Source of the DNA: Tenebrio molitor
Taxonomy: Eukaryota > Arthropoda > Insecta > Coleoptera > Tenebrionidae
Assembly (NCBI RefSeq): GCF_963966145.1
Contig: NC_091051.1
Coordinates: 12,152,001 to 12,216,000 of the forward strand
Direction: 5' to 3'
DNA: 64,000 bases
Shown piece by piece: positions 23,217-35,200 of this stretch. The notes under the pieces were generated by a model. The model ran no database searches. It was given only the letters and a program-made list of their open reading frames with translations, and had not been told where the DNA came from. Made by a program: the position numbers and the translations under genes. Positions within the stretch are counted from its first letter, which is position 1, and every line of letters begins with the position of its first letter.

Positions 23217-26200
23217 ATGAAGTATACTTGGTTGGTACTGGCATCCTGCACGGTGATGGTCCTCGCGGAACTACTTCCGGGGGCCACTGCAGGACCCTAT
23301 TTAGAAGACGGTGAGTCCCATAAAAATATTTATGAAGATGCGCCCAATTCAACTTGTTGCAATCCGGCGGAGGCGCCGGGTTTCTTACATTTTATTTTAA
23401 ATTTAGAATTTACAGCAGAAATATTATTCTCCTACAAATACAATTCAGTACTTGTTGCGGACTTGCAGAAATATTTTGTTTGCGTTTTTTCCTCCGGTAA
23501 CCTCTTCAGGATGAGGTTGCCCTAATTTACGTAGTATTTGTCTTAAAATGCCGTCGCAAACAACCACCAAGGCCTTAATACTCGCGAAGGATGCTTACCT
23601 TGGCTACAACTATTACAGCAACTACTACTTGCTTTTAGGAATATATTCATGCGGCAACACTAAAAGCACTTCTTTTTTGAATGTGGAAAATGTATAAACT
23701 TTACTAATATGTATTCCGATGGTATCTTCTCCATTGAAATTTATGCCAAAACAAACAAGACTGGATTTTCCAGACAGTGTAGTTGTATCATAACATATTC
23801 CGACGTAAATAATTTCTTGATGTATCTTCATAGTACAGACTTATTAAATTTGACTTAAGTTCGTAACTGTGCTGGTTAGAACTTCATTTTACGTTGTGGT
23901 AACAACTGAAGGTGGTGGAGCGCTTAGTTAGAGTACATAAAAACTAACATGATTGTATTGAAGTTGTTAAAAAAATTTGTACAAAAGAAAATGAGTGAAT
24001 TTTACAATTCGTTCGGTTTCTATTAATCAACAAAAAATATTTTTATCTTAAGTGCTTTCGTAAAATTGATAAAATCTTAAGTTTAAGAATCTGGAGAAAC
24101 AATAGAGGTTATTAATCCTCAGGGAATTTGTTGAGTTCTGATTTAACCCCCGAGCATCAAAATTTACATATTCTTTATTCCCTAAAGGAAAATTTTAAAT
24201 TCTAAATTGCGTATAACTCCCCTATCAAAAGATTTTCTACTGCTTATTGGATGGCCTAACTCGATTTTGCAAGCTTTATTTGATAAATATATAAATAAAT
24301 AAATAAATGATATGCTATACGATGCCGGTGTCAATTAAGGAATACAATTTCTTAAATTTATGTCGTTAATTTTTGTCAAAAATCCTTGAACAGACCAATT
24401 TGTATTTCTAAATGGCCATCTTTTGGATACACGTTTCAATACCACTCAGTAGCGGCCCAAGGTGGAGCAAATGAAAACTTTTATGTGGCAACAGGGGCCA
24501 AGTATTATATTTCTTGAAAGGTCTTTTTAACTCCGTCGATTAAAACAAGAAATTGGACCACACATTATTCGTATAATCGCAATGAAATTCTCACCGACCG
24601 ATTTAAAAATTATATCTTGGTTATTGAATGACGATAGAAAGACCTTTTAAAAAATACAATATTTGATACCTGTTGCCATTTAAAGTTTTTCAATTACATA
24701 TGTAAATATATATAGTAAAAACGTTTTAGATGTGGATTGTCAAACTCAAGGTCGCTTAAGGCTTATGATTGAACTGTACATTAGTGAGAAATCTGTCATA
24801 AATTCCACATACCTACCTTATATACTCCATTCTTTATCTTGGTGAGTGGTCGATGCGATCAAGCAAGCCATGGGTAGCATTGTAAGATTTACTTTTTCCA
24901 CCAAATTTGTGTGTCGTGTAAATCAAATATTAACTGTCATCGCTGTCATTCGAATTCAGAATCTTCGTCAAGCATTCATCTCCAAATCTCACAATCTTAT
25001 GTCGCGAAATGTAAATATATAAGCCGTACACATCGATTCTTAAATTTATACGTTCCCGATATGAAAATTATGGGCGTCCGTCGTCGGTCAATCCGACCGT
25101 CGACCGAACATTATTCCCGTCCCGTGCCGGGCAATGTTGCTGTTGCAAAGAAGTTTGGGTGTGAGAAATTAACTGGATTCTTAAACCATAAACCGGATCA
25201 AATTTGACCGGAAAGTGTGTGACCAGTCTAGAACATTTTGAAATTCCCAAGCAAGTTATTAAAATTTTTGAAAACGATGCGACATGAAGATGACACGTTT
25301 GAGGTTATGTGTCGGTGGTCTCGGTCCATATGAATCATGAGCAATTTAACCAGGAAAATAATAAATAGAAAGACTTTGCGGCGTCTTTGTACTAAGTACA
25401 TTATTGTAATATCTAAATATTTTTCAACAACTACCAACGCACTTTTCCATTGGAACTTTCAAAAACCCCTAAATTCAACCTGACGGCTGAAAATTTCCCA
25501 AAGACCACTCACCAAGATAAAGAATGGAGTATAAGCCCGTCTATATTATAATTCAGATTCAGAATAAGTGGCATCGCGGTAGGCGTTGGAAATTCAAATT
25601 TATATTGGCAGCAAGACCCTTGCTAATAATACCCTAGTTTCAATGCTGTTGGTAACCTTCGCTTTTAATTTGGCCTTGATATTATCAATGGAATCGTTTT
25701 GTGTTTATTTTCTTGTTATAATATTTGGAATTTCCTTCTTTCATTTATGAAAGTGTATTATTTTTCTGGGGGTATCTCTGCTGTGGGCAAAAACCATGTC
25801 AAAATTATGTAACGCATAACCTCAGAATAAAGTAATGACGGTTTCACATGTTCGCAAAATTTTTTGACATAACATAAAGCTCGCTTTAGAGAATCAACAC
25901 CTACCGCGAGGCCACTCATTCTGAATTATACTATAGTAACTTTGCCTGGCAGTGCCAACTTAACGACAAGTCCCCAATCCACATCTATAACGTTCCAGCA
26001 ATAGAGAGTGATGTAAAATTTAAATTTAGTAAACATTTTTTGGAAATCAAGAAGCAAAGGAAAATTTTTAAAATAAAAAAAATATTCATCTATAAAATGG
26101 TTTCTGCAATTTTCGGTTCAAATGTGCCTTAAGAAAATTGTTATTTTCAATTACATACATACATACTTATAATATGTAGAAAATTTTGTTAGTATTTCTT

Positions 26201-29200
26201 TAATGATGAATGTATAAGTATGATGTGATGGTCCTTACTGAATAAGGCCAGGATAATGGAAATATGTTTTCAATAATTTATTTATGAGATGCCCTTGAAG
26301 AAATAATATAAAATACAGGGTTAGTCACGAGAGACTTCGTTTTGAGCAACCGAAACTATGTACAATTTCCTAAATTTATAAAAAGTAATACTTAAATCAA
26401 CGATTGCTGGCCCTTATTGTCTGTCATGTCAGTTTTCACATTTATATTAATTTTTGCTCATCACCTCAATAAAGAGAAAGTGTCATGATTAATCTTATTC
26501 GCCAAGCTACTTGGATTGCTAACTTATTTCGAATTAAACAAAATATCAAGTTCTAGGGGTTTCTTGTATTTTGGGTTGCATATAACGAAATTTTCCAAGT
26601 TAATATTTTAGGTGAATAAGATAACTAAAAAATAAAAATTATAACAATTCATGATCAAATAGCTGAAGATATTCGTAAAGTTCTAAAATTAAAAACATTC
26701 AACATTTAAGATATGTATTCTTAATATGTTTTATCAAAATTTTAAATAATTAGCTTACTTACAAAATTTGACTCTGTTATTATGAGAAAATTGTGTTTTT
26801 CATAAATGTAATTTTGTTTAAATAAAATTCAAATGTTTTATTTGTTTCCTATTTCGTAAGCAAACTGTAGACATAATGAGAGTGACGTCAAACTTTGTGA
26901 CGCGGAACTAACACTTAGATCCAGTTTCTATTATTAAACTTGTTGAGTTGTTTTAAAATATTAATGAATTACTTTTCTTTAATAATTAACTTCATTAGAA
27001 ATCTTTAATATTTGGTATTTTGTCTTGAGCAACTTGGGAATTTTACGAGTAGAAGCTTCACTCGTTACCTCCACAAAAAGCTTTTCGGATAAATACCAAT
27101 AATCACCGAACCATAAAAATAATATCCTTGCTTGACAATTATATTTATAGTCCTTTCAAGTCCATAACGAACTCAAGGTTAATGATGGGAAAAATCATTA
27201 AATCCACTGTTGATTCATATTTATCGTTTTATTTATTCACATAGGTCGCTGTAAACAACCATCAACCCACGAAGAGACAAAGGGAACAAAGCAACCCTTG
27301 CATTATGTTATGTATGTACAACCCTCAGCAGTCCTGAACTGTTTATCAAACGGGTACACATTTGCATAGATCGACAAGTTTCTATTCTGAAATTTAGATG
27401 CTTGCAATTGTGTTCAGCAGCTTCCAACAAGTATCTTAATTAAGTTGCAACAGAGACGAGATTTTCATAAATTTAATCAAGTCGATGGTGACATCCTTAC
27501 AAGGACGACGACGTAACTCGTTTGCTTGTGTCAATAGAACAACACAAATATCATTATTATGTGATCAACGATCAGGTTTCTTGTCAACGTTGTAAATACA
27601 GACTTGAAGAAATTGTGAACAAATTGTGAAGGTTATATAAATAATCCCGAGCATAAACTCGCTTCGTGTTATACAATTTAGCCGGAAAATGCCACCGGCT
27701 TGCGATTTATTATCACTTGGTACAACCACCAAGCTTGCCTTTAACTTTTTTAATTATGTTTTATAACGTCCTGATTCTATTTTATATCTGCGATAGTTCT
27801 CGTTACTTTCAGTTATATTTTAATTTAATTTGCGACGAAGGAACTTCGAGTTTAACGTGGACGACTCGCGCAATTAGATTTGTCCAACAATTGATTGTAG
27901 AGAAATAAATAGAAGATAAAATAATCAACAATAACAGGATTAGTTTGAACGTGCCTGACGAATTGGTGCCAATAAAAGAAAATTCCTGTTGCCCTCCTGC
28001 TGGGTAAACACTGCTCCGATTCGATTCATCTGGGTTCTAATAAATGTCCACTTTTATCAATTAAAACAAGCAAATAAGACGACACCGTGGGTGCGAGGAA
28101 AAATTTCTGCCCGGGAACAATTTAGGTTAAAGCGATTTAACCTGGAAATCGAGATGAAAGTTGAGATATCCAATCAAATCTGGATGAATGCAGTGACAAA
28201 TTAGCTCTGACGGAATTCTTTCACCTGGAAAGATTTGATTGGGGTAAGTTCGACAAGTTTGAAGCGTGACGAACGATCCCCGCTGACTTTGAAATTTATA
28301 GGAGTTTTTAATTTAGTGTAAAAGATTCAATTCAATTCGTACGGAAGTTATTGATTAGACGAACTCCCTTATTTAATTTCCGTTTGATGAAATATAACTT
28401 TCGATGACCTGCAACTTTCAAGGGCCTCTGGAGACCACTTTGAAGGAGCGTCTTAAAATATTAATAATGTGCCGGCGTGCTTGCGTAATTCTTCACATCC
28501 TTAGTTGAATTAACTTTTCCGAAAGAGTCTATGCAGAGCACTCTTGATGTAAAATAATTACCTCTATACTATCGGGAAAAATGTTCTTGACGTTGAAAGA
28601 GGATTTAAAGGTCTGAAGCAGAAAATGCAATCAATGTCCTCCCGTATTTGTCACAAGAAGCAAAAATCAGTAAATATTTTTAGTCCGTTTAACACTTTTT
28701 TGGAGTTTCTTAGACGAATGTTTTTATCTAACAATAACAATTATAATTCATTGAGCAATTTAACTTTGATAAATTTGAAGAAGTAAATTCGTTTCTCGAT
28801 TTTCATTTAAGAAATAACAGTCAAATTATTTTTTAATTCATAAAAATGTTACAATCACAAATGTGTCTTATTATTATTGTTTAGTAATACATAATCGGTG
28901 ATTATACATGGTTATTACAAATGTTTAGTTACATCGTAGAGATTTACCGCCGCTTCTGAACTTGTCAATTTGACAACTGACAGTTTGTACTTGTCACTTT
29001 GAGCATCGTGTAATAAACTTGGTACTGCATCTGTAAATTAATTTACAAGAGTTGCTGCCACAATGTTGATGCAGAACATTTTGAAAATAAGAGAAAGAAA
29101 GTAATCAAATGTCTGGAGCATAAAGATGAACATTTTGGCTCTTTTATTTGAAAACACTAGATACATACATTTTGTGCGATAACTGTTATGTGTAAACACA

Positions 29201-32200
29201 TGAAATATGTCACAACTTTTTTAATTTTAATTTACAATATATATTTAAAAACCCCTTGCTGATAGGCAGCCAAATAATCACATCAATAGTTCACGTTATG
29301 TATTGTAGGTGGCAAATTCCACAGCACACCAAACATTTATATTATTTTCTAGACAGACCAAAAACTTTCTGGCATCCATTCTAATATTGATGCAATTTGC
29401 AATTATATTCTGGTAAAAACAATTACTCTAGAAGTGAAAACTGTTTTTTTAGAAAATCCATATAATGACTTACGAGAGTGACACACCTACTCATAAAAAA
29501 TTACAAATTTAAATATGCTGAGTGTCCGTAACAAATTTTTATTTTTGATAAACAAAAGTTCTTTTGCTATTTACTTTCGTTTATTAATTACTATTTTCCT
29601 AATCTATTGAACAGTTAAAATTAAATAAGTAATATTTAATCCACTGAACGTGTTCCCAAAGGCTACAAAGTTTTCCTGAAACTTTTTGTTTTAAGGGAAA
29701 AAGGCTAATGCTTCAAAACTTTAAAGCTGAAAGTCAAGAATGGATACAAAGAGTGAGTAAATTATAAAGTCATTCAGTTCTACGTCATTCTTTTCAAAGA
29801 ATTGTATTTAATTCAATTAAATTGAATTATTTTAGTGTTTCACTCATGTAGTGTATTTTAATAGAAACCAGACTTGTGTGGATTTTATAAATGAGAGATG
29901 AAAGGTAAACATAAAAAATGTTTCCATTTAACCACTTAGCAAATATGTAATAACATTTGTCTTCTGTTAAGATAATTTCTAGTTATTTCAGGCAAAATAA
30001 CGAAGAAATTCTTTTTGACACGGCTAATTTTAAGCCGTAACAACCCAATTCCCTTGTAAAAAGTAAACACAAGTTTTTCCGGAAAATTATGCAAAACTTG
30101 TTGACATAATGTCGGAACACAAGCGCTGCGAAAAATTGCGGAGCTCATTTTGACGTACCTCGTTCTTCTATTTGCATAATTGGCCGACACGAGTAAAACT
30201 GAAGCAGAAAATAAATTTTAAACGCTACATTACGTTCAGTTTCGTTATTACTGTCGCTTTTTACCTTTGCTCGATCTCGTAGAAGATGGATAAAACCTGA
30301 TTGATTCGTCGCATCATCACACAATCTCAGTCTTTCAAGTTTACGTGGGTTTTTAAGGATAACACCTGGAGGCCTTCGTCAGATATAAATTATTATTGAT
30401 GCTGTCGAAAAAAGGCTGTTTGAGTTGTGAAAGCTCGATGTTATTGCTGCTTAAAGTTGTTGGTGCTCCCAATCCTTTCAGGAGCTATTCAGGTTTCAAA
30501 TTGCTTACATTAGAATTTTGTTTCAGATGAAGGTCTACCCTCAGACGACGACTACACAGAAAACGCAATCGATCGCTTGTTACAATCTGCTCAGAAGTGA
30601 GTGTAATTACCTATAAGTAATGCTTGTTGTCTTAGACAGCTTTTTAAGTGGACTCACCATTCACTCACAAATCACTAATTAAACTGCCAAAGTTTGCCGA
30701 CTTCTATTACATATTTAGGGCAAAGAATTGGGCCGGCTACTGATTTAATTGCCATCTTAACTTACAATGCAGCCGCGTTCCCAATTTAATTAACTCTGTC
30801 AAGCTTAAGACTTTTTAATTAGATATTCTTAAATGCAACAATGGCGAAAATGTAGCTTTATGCGAGTAGCTACTTAAGGGCTTTTAATGGATGATTTTAT
30901 GTAAAGAAGCGCCGACTTTCTTACAAATTTATCTCGAGCGAACAAGGTGGGACATATTAAAATAGGAAGAGGCGGATTTTATCTCTTGTTTCTTGCCAAC
31001 ATTTTTTATTGTGGCTAATTCGCTGGAATAATGTTGGCGAACACTTTTTTGTTTGGATAATCTCCATCCAGCAATTATCATTTCCCGTTTTTATTGGAAT
31101 TCGCGTTCATTTACAGCGCTCACGCCAAAGCAGATTTGAGGGAAGTTTATACATAAAATATTCGCGTTATTAAGTGAAAGAATTAATTTCAAAATTTAAA
31201 ACACACAAACGTTTTCATTATGTGGCATTGATACTCGTAGGATGTGCAGTAAGCTGTACTAGTTGCAGATTGGTTGTCAGTAAACTTTGTTATAAGCTCT
31301 AATTAGAATTTTCAACAGAGACAATACCTTTTCTTAAAGCAATGTTGTCTTATTCTATCGTTACTCACGCTTCAGCTCGAGTTTGATGTTTTAGCCGATT
31401 CAATGTATGTTTGAGCGAGATAGGTCTTTGGTAAGTTGTCTTTGAACCTTTGTTGTGAATTGTTCCTCAAAGATAGTCATTTTTGCGACAGAGTATCGTT
31501 GTCTAGTAATACGACGTTCTCCTTTTCAGTTTTTTCACAAAATACATCTATACTTTTAAAAGAATAAGTGAAATTTTGTGTATTGCTCTGGCTCCGCTCC
31601 CAAAGTAGATAAATTAGGTATCATTCCCTTGGGGTTCCAGGTCCCTACCACTTCGGGTTCGGAAGTTATCAGTTGTTCATTTGTCCAAGGCTTAACCTTA
31701 AAATAGGAAATGTCACTTCGAATCGAATATCCAAAAAATAATAAATGAAACTTGTAATTTTAAGGTTAAGTAAACAACAAACTAACGTCCAATCGAATTG
31801 TGCCACCATATCAGTCTGGGCCGTTTGGAAACTCTTCAGATCTCTACTTGAAATAATTAATTAAATTAATAAAAGACGTTAAAATTCAACCTCAAGTGAG
31901 CTTTGTTATGATGAAGATTTTCGTCTCGCTAATACCTACGTAGTATCTGTAAGATGTTTTGCCAATAGAATTTTTGCATCAATTAAATTGTTTCAAATCG
32001 ACTCGTATTAATCTCGGGTGTCCATTTAAATTTATCCTCAAAGTTGGCGTTGAAGAGTCGATTGTGAATGCACCACTCGCCCGTCTCCAGAGTAAAAACA
32101 CAAACAATGCAAAAAGTGTGGTTAGATTTAAATAGAAAATCCATGATCTGTAATCCGTGGTGACTCTTCAAGGCCAACTTTGAGGATAAATTTAAATGAG

Positions 32201-35200
32201 TACCCGATACTTGCGTCTTGTATTAACTAAGCGATCTTTCAATCAAGTGGTGATTACTGGTGGTTGGTAAGTTTGTATTTGAAAATTTTAATGGTTCGAA
32301 AACACGAAGAAACATTTGGTAATTCAAAAGCTATCAGGGTGCTGTATTAGGTTGTCTTTATTTTCTTATCGCAATTTACTGGTGTAAAATTTTCTTGATG
32401 ATTTATTGTTCTGAAAGCTCTATCTTATGCTTATGAATACCTACCGAAGGGAGCAAACATTTCATTCGTAACTTTTGTTACAAGATTAAAATTTGTATAC
32501 ATTGTTGAGTTGCTATAATATTTTCCTCCAGAGGCATTTCTAGATTGAAAACAATTTAAAACCCATATCCCGATACAGGACTTCAACATAATGTATACCT
32601 ACTCTCTAATTTAATTTGAACTTTCCTTTCACTTTCTACATTTTCTTGAAGAGGCAGTTCGTTGTAATCGGTGTAATCGACAATCATTGTTTTTATATCA
32701 CGGGAAAAATTTTCTATGTCAAAATTATCGTCAAAAAATGTTTTATTCAAATTAAATTAATACTTCCCTGAAATTATTTCTTCTTAGATTATAGCATCCA
32801 CATGAAACCCAGACTTGCAGCTACATTGCATTCGACTTATTGCATATTTCATTTCAATATTAATTGTTTACTTGCTCTTCATTTTTGTGCCAACTTTATT
32901 CAACTATCATTACTTCTTGAATCCTCGAGAACTAGGCTTAAACGTATTGCATTTTTATAGACTTTTTATCGTCACTGTCTGACCGATTTGCTACTATTTA
33001 AAATCTAACGAATTTACTAAGTAATTTCTTTCCTTTGCAACTTTACCACTACCACACACTTCTGCTAGCAAGGCACGATAAAAGTTCATTTTCATATACC
33101 TAACTTCATTATCTCCTACGGTGGGTAATTTTTTATCATGTCATGTTTCGAATCCAGATTTATATGATTTTATTGTCCGCTCTTGCTGGTTCACTGCAAA
33201 TTGCTTCAAAAGAAATTCTGTTACATATTTGGAATTTTCTGTGAAACTTGAAAGTTTTCGAGTTTTAATTCTGCTTTTCCTTTGCTTTTGCTTAGCCTGA
33301 TTGTCCTTGAAATAGGACATGGGTGTTGTTAAATCTGTCCATTACAACCGTGTCACACAAGCACCTTACACATTTTTGACAGTTCTCAGTTAGTAATCAT
33401 TTCCACTTTGATAATCTTTTTCTAAAAGCACAATACTTTTGGATATTGTTGTTGTTATCTTTATAACATTCTTTTTTTGTTTTAGAATAGAGAGCAACTT
33501 AAAAAAAATCTAAAGATATCTCTTTTATATTTTACATAAGAACCACCTGTAATATTTACTTATACTGTAAAGAATTAGGTACTCTTCTCTTTCAAATTTT
33601 ACAAAATAAGATTCGAGAGAATCACGCTCCAACCTGGCATTCTTGAGACAAAAAATGTAAATATCTTTATTTCCACCTTCTAAGTAAATGACAGTTTACA
33701 GGCATTTGTGGTAACTAAGTAAATGGGTAGTTACAGGCAGAGCCCTGTAATATTTAACAGGCATGTAGAAGACACCTGTAAAGACTTTACAAAGCTCATC
33801 AAAAAATAATAATTAATCAATAGTTATTTATTTAGTTCGTGTGTAAATTGGGCGTTTTTTTGGTATGAGTGGGCCAGATTAAAACGCAAGTGAAATGAGC
33901 GTTTTAAAGACCCACGAGTGCCAAAAAAAGTCCAATTTACACAAGAACAAGTTGAATACAACGTTTTTTTGTTCGACGAATCAGTAGAGAACCGCACTTG
34001 CAGCGTTGGTAATTCCGTGGTTATTTTCTTGCATTTCAAGAAAATCGCCTTTAAAGTTTTCATCGGGCATTAAAGCCATTCTTTCTTTTCTTTCTTTTTG
34101 CAACAAATTTCACAAAACTTCTAAACTTCTGACAGTATTTTTGTTGTTTATCTCGACACCATGACGACGTAGGTATAATTGCCCCACCGCCTTTCATTAC
34201 AAAATTTTTATAAACATAAATAACAATTAACAAACGAAATTTAAAGGCTCAAGGTGGAAATAAAAGTTTGTATGAAACTCGCTTAGCAATTAATCTTTAC
34301 TGGGCTTACTGGCTTATGGAGACTCGTTCCTTGCGTCACTCGTCCCACAAGTGCCAGCGCGCCCGTAAAGAATAATTTACTAAGCGCGTCACATAAATAA
34401 CTATTACCAGAAACCACTTAAATTATCTTTTACAGAAGTTCTGCTAGATCTCTTCCAATGATCATTTCCTGCCGATTCTGATGAACCTTATTGAGGCAAC
34501 TTTTCTTCCCTGAACTCGGGAGGGTCTATAAACTGTCCGTAATAAAAAGATATTACGTCCGGATTACGAAGTGTTCATATTAGAGAGTCTTTCTTTATAT
34601 ACATCTACACATGTTATAATAGCAAATCCGAACATAAAAAACTGTTCATACAAAGAAGTGATCACAATAGGGGAACTTTTAATTTCAAAAAATTGGTTTA
34701 AAAGTTTTATCATGAAGTTGATTAAATATAAGGTCCGAGAAATAGTTATTTATTATACAAGACGATAAAATTGTATTTTGTCTTCCAGAGAGTTTTTAGC
34801 GTCGAGACGCTAATTACCCTCGAGAAGAAAATTAAATGTGTCAGGTTTTAAAATCTCGTTAGTAAGAGCGTTGTTAGTGAAATAAAAAAAATACATTTTA
34901 AAATCTCGGTAGTGTGAGCGTTGTTAGGGTAATAAAAAAAAACTTTATCTTCCCTTGCTGTTAAAGTAGCACTTTATCTACCCTTGCATTTAAAATGCTA
35001 CTTGATCTTTAGATTTGAATACATAAAAGCACACTTTAACATCTGCTATAGAAAAAAGGTTTTTTTTTAATTTTCTAGGCAACATTTAATACAATAATCT
35101 CTATTACTGGAAGCTTACTTTTCTTTTTGCTTTTTCGGCAAGAGCTAATTAGCTACTAAATTGTTGTCTGGTTACGTAATGCAACCTATCGAATTACATG

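Larger units (their letters stand above)
23311..30526. other. Intron 1 of the agatoxin-like peptide gene
   Basis: A 7.2-kb intron holding three inverted-repeat elements (24471-24691, 24821-25533, 25551-25931). TACAGGGTTAGTCACGAGAG at about 26317 may be an orphan element end. Outside these I see no gene; open frames of 60-84 codons (for example 27666-27908, 29936-30190 minus) lack motifs. Confidence 0.5.

Noticed and set aside
24911..25207. 98-codon open frame
   Set aside because: Lies inside a terminal-inverted-repeat element and has no transposase motif.
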